A DNA stretch of 64,000 nt, taken from Myxococcales bacterium (GTDB lineage Bacteria > Myxococcota_A > Polyangia > Haliangiales > Haliangiaceae). Positions within the stretch are counted from its first letter, which is position 1; the number at the start of each line of letters is the position of its first letter. A program made the translations under genes and the position numbers. The stretch is from contig CANKMW010000012.1 in assembly GCA_947483555.1 (NCBI GenBank), positions 1-64,000 of the forward strand. The letters run 5' to 3'. Below the pieces are notes generated by a model. It saw only the letters and a list, made by a program, of their open reading frames with translations. It ran no database searches and was not told the DNA's origin. This document shows, in pieces, positions 55,558 to 63,838 of this stretch.

Positions 55558-55792
55558 CGATTCCTCCGCGGCGCTCCAGGAGCAAACGGTGCGCCTGCCG
55601 GTCCGTGCCAACGAATGCCGGCCGATGCCGTGCGGCCACCGCCCACCCCGACGGTCATGTCGCGATCACGTCATGATCGCCGCCGGCCGCGGCCCGGCCG
55701 GCCACTGGCCGGCCAGTCCGATCAACAGGTCGTCCCGGCCGAGCACCGGGTACACGACCGCGAGGCCGTGCCTGTTGGCCGCGAGAGGCGCA

Positions 55793-55897
55793 TCGAAGCG
55801 CGACAGCCTGCTTGTCGCGCCAGGAGTCACCGAGGAACTCGACGCGGTGGCAGTGCTGGACGAACCGATCGACGAGCGCGACGACGCAGGCGGCCAC
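55793..55897 (-). pseudogene. IS21 istB remnant (C-terminal piece)
   Basis: The minus strand encodes VVALVDRFVQHCHRVEFLGD then SWRDKQA, which matches the C-terminal LLDRLxHHCHIxExxxxSWRxK segment of IstB, the ATP-binding helper of IS21-family transposition. Neither the Walker region nor istA is present, so this is a scrap about 35 codons long in the 358-bp gap (55558-55915) between the giant gene and the FHA regulator. Nothing else is recognised in that gap. Confidence 0.5.
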
Positions 55898-55915
55898 GAT
55901 CCGCGACCACCAACG

Positions 55916-56890
55916 TCAGCAGCGATCAAGATCGATGAGCGTGTGGGGGCCGACCACGAACCTCGTGGCGCCGCCGCCGGGGACGCGGGCGATGAGCGCC
56001 GGACCATCGAGGCCGGCCTTGATCAGATCGCGCCGCAGGCGGTGCACGAGGGCGTTCAGGTCCCCTTGATCCGCGCGATCGCTCCGCGGCCAGACGCGCG
56101 CGAGGATGAGGTCATCCGAGACGAACTCACCGCGCCGGAGAGGAGGCGGGGGGTCGAGCAAGATGGACAGCAGATCGAGCCTGCGCTCGCTGACGCCGAG
56201 CGACCGCGGCACGCCGCCCATGGTGATCGTCACCTGGGCGCCGCGCGGGAGGACGCGGATCGCGATCCGCTCCGGCCCGACGGCGGCCGGCCGGGTCGCG
56301 CTGCCCGGAACGCCGTGGTAGACGAGGATCGCGCGCCGTCCCGCGAGCTCCAGGTTCGCGCCATCACGGACGGCTTCGACCGAGCCCGGCGTCAGCGAGG
56401 CACCGGCGAGGGTGACGCCGTCGACGTCGGCCTCCACGAACAGGGCATCCCCCACCCGGTGGATACGAATCGCCGACGGCGGCCAGCCCGGGACCACCAC
56501 GTCGTCCTGGCCGCTCCCCCCGAGGACCAGCGGCGGCCGCGGCAGCCCGAGCTGGGCCCCGCCCACGTCGATGGTCCACGCTGGCGGTTCGGCGCTGTCA
56601 CCGTCGGATGCGACCACGGTCACGTGCAGCGACGCGATCACGAAGCCATCCCCAGCTTCGAGCGAAACCGGCGTGGTCCGGGCCACGCGATTGACGTCGA
56701 TGGGATTGCGCCCGAGGGGGACGAGCTCCAGGCCGCGGTGGGAGACGCGCACGTGCGCGTGCTTGCGGCTCACCTCGGGATCGTCGACGACGACATCACA
56801 CTCGGGGCTGCGACCGATCACCACGCCGATGGCGGTGACCGGGATCCGGAGACCGTCCCCGAACTCGATCGACCAGCGGGTCGCGATCAT
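55916..56890 (-). CDS. FHA and winged-helix transcription regulator
   Basis: A 324-residue regulator. FHA domain at about 1-95 (GVVIGRSPECDVVVDDPEVSRKHAHVRVSHRGLELVPLGRNPIDVN) with the Arg-Ser-(N)-His-type binding residues GRS and SRKHA, which binds phosphothreonine peptides. The middle part (about 110-205) looks like a second, weak FHA-like sandwich (LGGSGQDDVVVPGWPPSAIRIHRVGD). The C-terminus (about 220-320; LGVSERRLDLLSILLDPPPPLRRGEFVSDDLILARVWPRS, LNALVHRLRRDLIKAGLDG) is an OmpR/PhoB-like winged helix. ATG at 56890 is used. It is divergent from the kinase gene at 56974 with 83 bp between, mirroring module 1, where the FHA protein instead has a sigma54 AAA+ domain. A TACACT -10 lies 7 bp before its ATG. 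Confidence 0.87.
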   Translation of the reverse strand: MIATRWSIEFGDGLRIPVTAIGVVIGRSPECDVVVDDPEVSRKHAHVRVSHRGLELVPLGRNPIDVNRVARTTPVSLEAGDGFVIASLHVTVVASDGDSAEPPAWTIDVGGAQLGLPRPPLVLGGSGQDDVVVPGWPPSAIRIHRVGDALFVEADVDGVTLAGASLTPGSVEAVRDGANLELAGRRAILVYHGVPGSATRPAAVGPERIAIRVLPRGAQVTITMGGVPRSLGVSERRLDLLSILLDPPPPLRRGEFVSDDLILARVWPRSDRADQGDLNALVHRLRRDLIKAGLDGPALIARVPGGGATRFVVGPHTLIDLDRC

Positions 56891-56935
56891 CGCGAGCAGT
56901 GTATCGCAGCCCCGTCGACCGATCACACGTGGCCC

Positions 56936-56964
56936 TGGACCGTCGCCGAGCCGCCCGCTATGCT
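56936..56964 (+). promoter_or_regulatory. Candidate promoter of kinase module 2
   Basis: TGGACC (-35), 17-bp spacer and TATGCT (-10), ending 9 bp before the kinase ATG at 56974. As in module 1 the transcript would have almost no leader. Confidence 0.4.
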
Positions 56965-56973
56965 GCCGTCGCG

Positions 56974-58320
56974 ATGTCGCGCCGCCGCTCCCAGCCCGAA
57001 CGCGGATCGCCGTACCGGCTCGTGCGTCGCATCGCCGCCGGCGGCATGGCCGAGGTCTGGTTGGCCCGTCGCATCGGGCTCTCCGGCTTCGAACGTCGAG
57101 TCGTGCTCAAGCGCATGCTGTCGCACCTCGTCGCGCAGCCTGCGTATGTCGAGATGTTCCTCGACGAGGCTCGGCTCGGCGCCAGCCTCCATCATCAGAA
57201 CATCGTCCAGACGATCGACGTCGGTCACGATCCCTCCCACGGGTACTTCCTGGCGATGGAGCTGCTCGAAGGCGTCGACGTCCTCGATGTCATCGAGCAC
57301 AGCGCCGTGCCGCTCGAGGTCGCGGCGTGGATCGCGATCGGCGCAGCCGCGGGACTGCACCATGCGCACGAGCTGTCCGACGCCAGGGGTGACAATCGCG
57401 GGGTCGTCCACCGCGACGTGTCGCCGTCGAACCTGTTCGTCACCAGCGACGGAGTGGTGAAGCTCCTCGACTTCGGGATCGCCCGCGATGCGCGCCGCCG
57501 CGATCTCACCGGCCCAGGCGCCGTCCGAGGCAAGCTGCGCTACGTCTCACCCGAGCAGGCGCGCGGCGAGCCGCTCGACCGCCGGAGCGATGTCTTCTCG
57601 CTCGGCGTCGTCTTGCACGAGCTCGTCACCGGGCAGCGGTTCTTCGTTGGCGCCGACGACCCCGGCGTGCTCCACGCGATCCTCCACGGTGCGATCGCGC
57701 CACCGTCGGCCACGGTGGCGTGCCCGCCGGAGCTCGACGCGATCGTCCTGCGCGCGCTCGCGCGCGATCGATCGGAACGGTTCCAGACCGCGGCCGAGCT
57801 GGGCGCCGCCATCGAAGGTTGGTGCCGCTCGTGCGACCTCATCCCGAGCGCGGCGGCGACGGCCGCACATGCGGCACGCGTCCGCGAGCACCTGCCCCAG
57901 GACGTACCCCGTTCCCACCTCGACGTCGAGACCGTCGTGGGCCGGTTGGCGCTGCGCCCGCCCCTGCGAAGGCGGTACGTCGCGTTCGCCGTGGCCTACG
58001 CAGCCTTGGTCCTCGCGGTCGGGCTCGCGACGGCGAAGCTCCTCACCGCGGGGCGAGCCACGCCGGCGGCGCGCGCGCCGGCCGAGTCCGGAATCCCGGC
58101 GACGGTCACCCCGACGCCGGCGATCGTCGCACCGACGCCCGCCGCGCCCGCGAGCGCGCTCGAGGCCGCCGCCCCCGCTCCCTCGCCTTCCGCGACGGCG
58201 CCGCGGGCCCGGTCCGCGCGGACGCGGCCGCAGCCGCAGCCGCGACCGGCTCCGCCACCACGGGAATCGCCGACGGCACCACCCGTCGCCATCGACGAAT
58301 TCCGCGCCGGCGTCCCATGA
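56974..58320 (+). CDS. Transmembrane Ser/Thr protein kinase, module 2
   Basis: A 448-residue Hanks-type kinase, the counterpart of the one at 40651. Gly loop IAAGGMAEVWLA, ATP Lys in VVLKRM, catalytic loop VVHRDVSPSNLFV, DFG in KLLDFGIARD, and LRYVSPEQARGEPLDRRSDVFSLGVVL. After the kinase domain (ends about 290) comes a linker, one membrane helix (YVAFAVAYAALVLAVGLATA, about 340-360) and an extracytoplasmic Pro/Ala-rich tail (RPQPQPRPAPPPRES-like). ATG at 56974 gives MSRRRSQPERGSPYRLVRR. The stop overlaps the next ATG (ATGA). Its likely partner is the divergent FHA regulator. Confidence 0.93.
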   Translation: MSRRRSQPERGSPYRLVRRIAAGGMAEVWLARRIGLSGFERRVVLKRMLSHLVAQPAYVEMFLDEARLGASLHHQNIVQTIDVGHDPSHGYFLAMELLEGVDVLDVIEHSAVPLEVAAWIAIGAAAGLHHAHELSDARGDNRGVVHRDVSPSNLFVTSDGVVKLLDFGIARDARRRDLTGPGAVRGKLRYVSPEQARGEPLDRRSDVFSLGVVLHELVTGQRFFVGADDPGVLHAILHGAIAPPSATVACPPELDAIVLRALARDRSERFQTAAELGAAIEGWCRSCDLIPSAAATAAHAARVREHLPQDVPRSHLDVETVVGRLALRPPLRRRYVAFAVAYAALVLAVGLATAKLLTAGRATPAARAPAESGIPATVTPTPAIVAPTPAAPASALEAAAPAPSPSATAPRARSARTRPQPQPRPAPPPRESPTAPPVAIDEFRAGVP

Positions 58321-59120
58321 AGCGGCTGGGGGTGCTGGTGTGCACGTCCTTGGTCGCCGCGACCGCGGTCGCCGAGATCACGGACACGCATCGATCGGCC
58401 GCCGCTCGCGCGTTCTCGCTCGGCGAGTCGTTGGCGCGCGAGCAACGGTTCGCCGAGGCGGCGACCCAGTTCGCCAACGCCTACCAGATCCTGGACAGCC
58501 GGAAGATCGTCGAGCCCGACGACGCGCGCGCCGCCGGCGACTACCTCTACGGCTGGGCCCAAGCCGAGCGCCTCGCCGGCAATTGCGCCTGTGCCATCGC
58601 GCTCTACGACGAGTTCCGCAGGTTCGCGCGCGTCTATTTCGCCGACTCGCAGAACTGGCCGCGCAAGGCCGAGGACGGGATCGCGGCCTGCCCGGCGGTC
58701 GCGCCGGATCGCTCCCGGTGCCGCGCGCCGGCGCTGACCGCGCCCCTGCCGGTGGCGCCGAGCGCCACGACCACGCGACGGGATCACGCGCGTTCCGCCG
58801 ATGGCGTCACCGTCGCGCTGGCGATCAGCGGAACGCTCGCCGCCGCGAGCGGAGCGTGGCTGGTCCACGACGGGGTCCAGCGCGCCGACGACGCGCGCGC
58901 GCCGGGGGTGAGCTATGCCGACTACGCCGAACTCGCCGACAGCGCGAACCTACGCGCCCGGCTGGGTTGGTCGCTGGTCGGCGTGGGCGCGCTCGCCCTC
59001 GGCGGCGCGGCGCTGCGGTACGCGACGTCGGCGCGGCACGCGCGCCTCGAGCCCGTCGTCGACGTTCGACCACGACCCTCCGAGCTGGGAGCAACGATCG
59101 GTGTCTCGGGGACGTTCTGA
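58317..59120 (+). CDS. TPR membrane protein of kinase module 2
   Basis: A 267-residue protein with signal peptide (VLVCTSLVAATAVA), a TPR-like region (about 28-110; AARAFSLGESLAREQRFAEAATQFANAYQI, AAGDYLYGWAQAERLAGNCACAIALYDEF), a linker, and two C-terminal hydrophobic helices (GVTVALAISGTLAAASGAWLV and WSLVGVGALALGGAALRYA). The order of parts equals that of the TPR gene in module 1. Coupled to the kinase by a 4-bp overlap and to the following lipoprotein gene by a 20-bp overlap. Confidence 0.82.
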   Translation: MKRLGVLVCTSLVAATAVAEITDTHRSAAARAFSLGESLAREQRFAEAATQFANAYQILDSRKIVEPDDARAAGDYLYGWAQAERLAGNCACAIALYDEFRRFARVYFADSQNWPRKAEDGIAACPAVAPDRSRCRAPALTAPLPVAPSATTTRRDHARSADGVTVALAISGTLAAASGAWLVHDGVQRADDARAPGVSYADYAELADSANLRARLGWSLVGVGALALGGAALRYATSARHARLEPVVDVRPRPSELGATIGVSGTF

Positions 59121-59775
59121 CGCTCCGCGCGCGTGCCAGCCGCTGCTCGCGTGCGCGCTGCTGCTCGGGGCCACCGGCTGCCCCGAGCTGGCAGGACACC
59201 GGTGCACGAGCCACGGCGAGTGTGGCGTCGACGGCCGTTGTGAGCCGACGGGCGCATGCAGCTTCCCGGCGTCGGCCTGCGACTCCGGGCGTGCCTATGG
59301 CGAGCACGCCCCCGAGCCGCTGGCCGGCGCGTGCGTTCCGCCCGCCGGCGCGGGTTGCCGCGTGGCCGTGACCGGCGGGGTCGCCGACAACGGCGACTCG
59401 TGCTTTGTCAACAACGGCCTGGTCGGCGACAGCGGCGGTTACGACGGGAACCACGCCAGCACGCTCGCCAACAGCGGCGAGGCGGCCTCCGACTCCGGGG
59501 TGTGGAACCTCGACGTCGCCGTCGCCGGGCGCTATCTCGTCGAGGTCTACGTCGAAGGCGGCGAGTCGCAGCGAGCGACCTATCACGTCCGCCACGGCGC
59601 CACGCTCGATGCCGCGCAGCTCGATCAGACCCGGGTCTCGGGCTGGGCCGGGCTCGGGATGTTCGACTTCGCCGCCGGTGCCGACCAGTGGATCTTCCTG
59701 CCCGACAACACCGGCGAGAGCGTTCTCGAGCGACGGTCGCTGATCTACGACGCCGTGCGCCTGAGCCCCCCGTGA
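59101..59775 (+). CDS. Six-Cys-motif lipoprotein with golvesin-like domain
   Basis: A 224-residue lipoprotein from the GTG at 59101 (lipobox LLGATGC). Behind the lipid Cys is the six-Cys motif C-x5-C-x5-C-x5-C-x6-C-x17-C (HRCTSHGEC, GRC, GACSFPASAC, LAGAC), the same motif as the lipoprotein of module 1. The C-terminal domain (about 95-222; SDSGVWNLDVAVAGRYLVEVYVEGG, RATYHVRHGATLDAAQLDQ, GWAGLGMFDFAAGADQWIFLPDNTGE) matches the golvesin/xanthan-lyase C-terminal-like beta domain, which is often attached to exoenzymes. It ends the second kinase module and converges with a VWA lipoprotein gene 13 bp away. Confidence 0.82.
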   Translation: MSRGRSDAPRACQPLLACALLLGATGCPELAGHRCTSHGECGVDGRCEPTGACSFPASACDSGRAYGEHAPEPLAGACVPPAGAGCRVAVTGGVADNGDSCFVNNGLVGDSGGYDGNHASTLANSGEAASDSGVWNLDVAVAGRYLVEVYVEGGESQRATYHVRHGATLDAAQLDQTRVSGWAGLGMFDFAAGADQWIFLPDNTGESVLERRSLIYDAVRLSPP

Positions 59776-59788
59776 GCTCGCGGGCGCG

Positions 59789-60757
59789 TCAATCGATCGG
59801 AATCGCGGCGCAGGCGTCCTCGAACGTGGCGAGCGCCGCCGCCAGGCCTGACGAGAGATCGCCGGCGCAGATCGACGAGAACACACCGTTGTCGCCGGCC
59901 AGCTCGACGAAGGTCTTCACGCGCGTCGCCTCCGCGGCGCGGCCGAAGCTCGACTCGCAGACGCCTGGGCCGGGCCCGGCGATCGCCGCGACGGCCCAGC
60001 GCTCGCGCCCTCCCGCGACCGCGTCGAACGTGGCCGCGATCTGGGTCGGCGAGACCACCTCGGGACGGCTCTCGTTGCAGAGCCCGACGTCGGTCGCCGG
60101 CACGTCGGCTCCGGTCTGCGAGCAGTCGTTCTCGTCGGTCAGGACCACCAGCGCCAGCAGCGCGTCGGGCCGGCGGAAGCCGGTGTTGGTGCCATCGGTC
60201 ATGCGCTCGGTGAAGGCCCACGCGCCCATGAGCAGCGGCATCTCGACCGTGGGACCGTCGGTACCGACGTTCGCCACACACGCGAAGGTCGAGGTGACGT
60301 TGGGGTCGCCGCGCTCGATCCAGCGGCGGTTCATCCCGCACGAGGGCTGGTACGCCAGCGCGCCATCGAGGCCCTCCTGGGTCCGCGCGCCGATCGGCGG
60401 CAAGGGCGGCGGGGGTACGAGCCGCAGGTCGCGCCCGGTCGTGGTCACGCCGAGGCGGTAGTCGATGGGCGCGCCGGCCGGGGTCCGGAACCCCTCGAGG
60501 ACCTGGACGAAGCCGGGGAAGTTGGCCGCCAGGTTGGCCTGCTCCTGGCTCATGGAGTCCGAGTCGTCGATCACGAAGAGCAGATCGATCTGGTCGCAGT
60601 GTCGGGTCGTGGCTCCGCCGCCGTCACCGTCACCCACGATCGGGCGCGCATCGACGCCGGCGTCACCGCCGCCGTTGCTATCATCATCGCTCGACGATGG
60701 CCCGCACGCGATGAGGCCCAACGGGAGCATCACGAAGCACGAACGACTGGCACGCAT
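59789..60757 (-). CDS. VWA-like lipoprotein
   Basis: A 322-residue lipoprotein with lipobox GLIAC, a Gly/Asp-rich linker typical of this genome (DDDSNGGGDAGVDARP) and a von Willebrand A-like domain starting LLFVIDDSDSMSQEQ (metal site DxSxS). It resembles the tandem pair at 14777-17304 in its ALLALVVLTDENDCSQ block and in Cys placement, but is shorter. No neighbour on the same strand is closely spaced except the MBL gene upstream (24 bp), with which it may be co-transcribed. Ligand unknown. Confidence 0.85.
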   Translation of the reverse strand: MRASRSCFVMLPLGLIACGPSSSDDDSNGGGDAGVDARPIVGDGDGGGATTRHCDQIDLLFVIDDSDSMSQEQANLAANFPGFVQVLEGFRTPAGAPIDYRLGVTTTGRDLRLVPPPPLPPIGARTQEGLDGALAYQPSCGMNRRWIERGDPNVTSTFACVANVGTDGPTVEMPLLMGAWAFTERMTDGTNTGFRRPDALLALVVLTDENDCSQTGADVPATDVGLCNESRPEVVSPTQIAATFDAVAGGRERWAVAAIAGPGPGVCESSFGRAAEATRVKTFVELAGDNGVFSSICAGDLSSGLAAALATFEDACAAIPID

Positions 60758-60781
60758 GGTCTTCCTCCGTCGAGATCGAGG

Positions 60782-62173
60782 TCATTCCGCGGCGACCGAC
60801 GGGTACGCCCGCGAGTAGAGCTGCGCACCGGCGGCCTGGACGCGATAGCCACGCCCGCCCTGCACGGTCTGCACGACGACCGGGCCTCCCGCATCGCGGA
60901 GCCGTGGATGAACTGCGCCGCCGGCCGCGCCATCGGTCGCCCAGATCCACCCGACGGCCAGCCGGTCACCGTCGGCGAAGCCGGTCAGCACCTCGGCGTA
61001 CGGCGAGCCGAGGTACGCCTCGTTGATGCCGGCGACCACGTTGCGCGCCCGGCCGTCGCGCGGCGTCACCAGGTCGACGAGCCGGCTGTTGTTCGCGTTG
61101 CGGCGGGCGTGATGATGCGAGTGGACGACGTCGACACCCCGGGGCCCGTACCAACGGATCCCCGCGACCGCCGCCAGGTGCGACTCGAGATCCGGCGATC
61201 CGGTATCGCCGCGCCCCGTGAGATCGCCGGCGAAGTGATAGCGGAACGCGCCGTGCTCGATCAGCCCGACCAGGCTGCGGGCGTTCTCCTGGTTCGAGTC
61301 CTCGTGACCGAAGGGGGCGGCCGCGACGGCGCTCTGGCCATCGCTGACGAAGCCATTGGCCGCAACCAGCACGAGCCGCGCACCGCCGCCGAGCGGCAGG
61401 AAGCTCGGGGCACCAGCGCCGTCGTCGCTCGCGCTCGCCAGATCGCCGCGGAACAGACCGTCACAGCGCTGGGCCGGGTAGGTCCCGGAGAACTGCACGG
61501 GATCGCACGGCGCCGTCGCCGCCGCCGCGCAGACCGGCACATGGAGCGCGGGGCTCGCGCGCAGTCGTTCGCACACGCGCTGAAATCCGCCCTCGCCGAT
61601 CGCCGGTCCGAGATCGACGAGCCCGCGGGTCACGATGCCGCGCGTGACCTGGAGCGGTTCGCCGGCGGGATCGAGCAGATCACCAAGCGCCCCGATGTGG
61701 TCGCCATGGAAGTGGGTGAGCACGACCCATTCGACCTGGAGGGGAGCGCGGGCCGCGAACCCACGCGCAGGCACCAACACCTCGGTGTTGAGGCGGCGCA
61801 CCGCCGCGCGGACCTCGTCGTCATGGGGCGAGTTGCCGACATCGATCAGCACCATCGTCCCGTCCGGTCCGACGACGATCGCGGACTCGCCCATGCGGAA
61901 CGTGATGCCCGGCGGCAGCTCGAGTTGGGTGATCGTGAGCTCGCCGGGCACCGGCTCGATGCGCGTGGTCGGCTCGGGTCCCGGATCGAAGGGCACCGTC
62001 GCGTCGGACGCAGCGGCGTCGCCCCCACCCCCATCGGGGTCAGGCGCACCGCCATCGTCGAATCGCGCGTCGATCGCGGCACCGTCCGGGTCGTCGGGTC
62101 GCGCGTTCGTCGCGCATGCCGCTGCGCACACCAAGGCGAGAAGGAACGTTGGTGGGCTGGCGGACGGCGACAT
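60782..62173 (-). CDS. Metallo-beta-lactamase-fold lipoprotein
   Basis: A 463-residue exported hydrolase. Signal peptide with AAAC lipobox, a long Asp/Gly linker (DDGGAPDPDGGGGDAAASD), then an MBL fold. The metal motif is VVLTHFHGDHIGAL near residue 155; further ligands are probably in FAGDLTGRGD and VVHSHHHARRNANN. The fold with GTMVLIDVGNS and HFHGDH is closest to ComEC/Rec2-type MBL domains, some of which are nucleases. The N-terminus has clear lipoprotein features, so it acts outside the cytoplasm. It is upstream of the VWA lipoprotein gene (24 bp gap). Substrate not known. Confidence 0.85.
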   Translation of the reverse strand: MSPSASPPTFLLALVCAAACATNARPDDPDGAAIDARFDDGGAPDPDGGGGDAAASDATVPFDPGPEPTTRIEPVPGELTITQLELPPGITFRMGESAIVVGPDGTMVLIDVGNSPHDDEVRAAVRRLNTEVLVPARGFAARAPLQVEWVVLTHFHGDHIGALGDLLDPAGEPLQVTRGIVTRGLVDLGPAIGEGGFQRVCERLRASPALHVPVCAAAATAPCDPVQFSGTYPAQRCDGLFRGDLASASDDGAGAPSFLPLGGGARLVLVAANGFVSDGQSAVAAAPFGHEDSNQENARSLVGLIEHGAFRYHFAGDLTGRGDTGSPDLESHLAAVAGIRWYGPRGVDVVHSHHHARRNANNSRLVDLVTPRDGRARNVVAGINEAYLGSPYAEVLTGFADGDRLAVGWIWATDGAAGGAVHPRLRDAGGPVVVQTVQGGRGYRVQAAGAQLYSRAYPSVAAE

Positions 62174-62282
62174 GCGACGTCACCGTACGCGCGGGGGCAG
62201 CTCGGCCCAATGACACGGCGATGACACGCCTCCTACAGCGCGGCCCCCGGCACGAGACGCGTGACGATCAGTCCTTCTCGCT

Positions 62283-62351
62283 CTTGAGGCGATCCAGCGC
62301 TTCGGCTCGGTGCTCAACCTCAACGTCCACTTCCACACGCTCATCCTTGAC
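62283..62351 (+). pseudogene. IS91-family transposase remnant
   Basis: The plus strand encodes LEAIQRFGSVLNLNVHFHTL then ILD, matching the QRFGSALNLNxHFHxLxLDG signature of IS91/IS801-type transposases, including the HUH motif HFH. Only about 23 codons survive, without start, stop or the tyrosine region. It lies in the 312-bp gap (62174-62485) between the MBL and phosphatase genes; nothing else is recognised there. Confidence 0.6.
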
Positions 62352-62485
62352 AGGGATCGTGGACCGCGTGGCGCGACGGCCAGCTCGCTCGACGGCGCCA
62401 CCGCGTCGCGTTTGGCAACGCGGGCGCGACCGGGACGCGACCGGGCGCCCGATCTCGATGGCTTGCGGCGGGCCCGCGCGTTGCA

Positions 62486-63748
62486 ATGGATCGCCAGATG
62501 ACGTGCCCGACCGCTCGCTCCGCCACGCGGCCCGCGATCGCGCCGGCCAGGCGCCACGCGTTGGTGCTGGTCGGGGGTTTCGCGCTCGGCGCCTGCGCGC
62601 CGAGCGTCGCGGGGATGGGTGCGCCCGACGCCGTCGGCGAGCCCCCGGGCGACGCCGCCGTCGTCACGACCGACGGCGGCGGCGACGCGGCGTCGCCGGA
62701 GCAGCTCGGCGTGTTGTCCCTCAACCTGCACTGTCTGAAGACGGAGGGCACCGCGTTCACGACCAACGCAGCCCGCTTCGCCGCGATCGCGGCCGCGGTG
62801 AGCACCGAGCACATCGACGTCGTGCTGGCGCAGGAGGTCTGCGTGAGCGCCACGGAGAATGCACACACGATGCTCGTCGCGGCGCTCGCGAACGCGACCG
62901 GGGCGACCTGGTCGAGCACCGTCGCCTTGGCCCACCGGGCCTGGGACGGCTCCGCGGACCAGGCCGACGAGTACGTGGCGATCTTCTCGCGCGACGCACT
63001 CTCCGCGCCGCGCCAGACGGTCCACCGCGCGCAGGGCAGCCTGCGCCGCGTCATGCTCGGTGCGACGGTCGCGACGCGGTTGACCAGCCCAGCCGGCGCT
63101 GCCCTGCCGGTGCGGGTCTACACCGTGCACCTCGATCATGAGGACGCGGTCGTGCGCGCCGCGCAGGGCCGCGAGGTCGCCAGCGCCGCGATGGTCGAAT
63201 CCGACAACGAGCAGATCGCCATCGAGGCCGGAGACGGCGCGGTCGCGCTGCCGCTGCTCGTCGGCGGCGACTTCAACGCGCGGCTCCTCGGCGAGGCGCC
63301 GCAGGCGCTGGTCGAGCTCGGGTTCGTGGCGGCCAGCGGCAGCGCGCAGACCACCCGCATCGATCACGTCTTCTCGCACCGGAGCGCGCCGCTCGCGCCC
63401 GCGCTCGCGGTCGAGCTGTTCGAGGGCGCCGCCGCGGTGTCGGACCATCCCGGCGTCCTGGTCCGCTTCGTTCCGGCGCCGCCGCAGCCGGTGCGGCTCA
63501 CGCGGGTCGTCGCCTCGGGGACGTTCCCGCTGCCGCTCTCGGTTCGTGGCGATCGGGCGCCGCTGTCGTGGGATCGCGGGTGGCCCGCGTTTCCTGCCGC
63601 CGGGGCTGGGGTCGCCGTGGTGACCAGCGAGATGCCGGCCGCGGCGTTCGCCTACAAGTTCCTGCGCCAGGATGCCGACTGGGCGATCGGCGGCAACGTG
63701 ATCGGCGCCGGCGAGGCCGACAACGTCTCGACGCCGTCGTTCCCGTGA
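62486..63748 (+). CDS. EEP-family hydrolase lipoprotein with CBM20-like tail
   Basis: A 420-residue lipoprotein (lipobox LGAC near residue 37) with an endonuclease/exonuclease/phosphatase domain (about 75-330): GVLSLNLHC, VLAQEVC, VRVYTVHLDH, LLVGGDFNAR, RIDHVFSH and VSDHPGVLV supply the metal-binding and catalytic residues of this DNase I-like fold. The C-terminal 85 residues (LPLSVRGDRAPLSWDRGWPAF, AYKFLRQDADWAIGGN) resemble a CBM20-type starch-binding beta domain. Such hydrolases cleave DNA, phosphoinositides or sphingomyelin; the substrate cannot be told. ATG codons at 62486 and 62498 are both possible. An extracellular nuclease or phospholipase role fits the signal. Confidence 0.83.
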   Translation: MDRQMTCPTARSATRPAIAPARRHALVLVGGFALGACAPSVAGMGAPDAVGEPPGDAAVVTTDGGGDAASPEQLGVLSLNLHCLKTEGTAFTTNAARFAAIAAAVSTEHIDVVLAQEVCVSATENAHTMLVAALANATGATWSSTVALAHRAWDGSADQADEYVAIFSRDALSAPRQTVHRAQGSLRRVMLGATVATRLTSPAGAALPVRVYTVHLDHEDAVVRAAQGREVASAAMVESDNEQIAIEAGDGAVALPLLVGGDFNARLLGEAPQALVELGFVAASGSAQTTRIDHVFSHRSAPLAPALAVELFEGAAAVSDHPGVLVRFVPAPPQPVRLTRVVASGTFPLPLSVRGDRAPLSWDRGWPAFPAAGAGVAVVTSEMPAAAFAYKFLRQDADWAIGGNVIGAGEADNVSTPSFP

Positions 63749-63787
63749 CCCCGGTATCGTGGCTGCGGGCGATGCCGGGCCGGAGCT

Positions 63788-63821
63788 GATCAAACTTGAT
63801 CGTAACCAGATCAATCCGATC
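63788..63821. promoter_or_regulatory. Four phased GATC boxes
   Basis: GATC occurs at 63788, 63798, 63809 and 63818, spaced 9-11 bp (about one helical turn), 18-51 bp before the ATG of the last gene. The stretch is AT-rich for this genome and includes TTGATC. It may be an operator or activator site array; inference only. Confidence 0.35.
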
Positions 63822-63838
63822 GGGGTAGCGTGCGCGCG

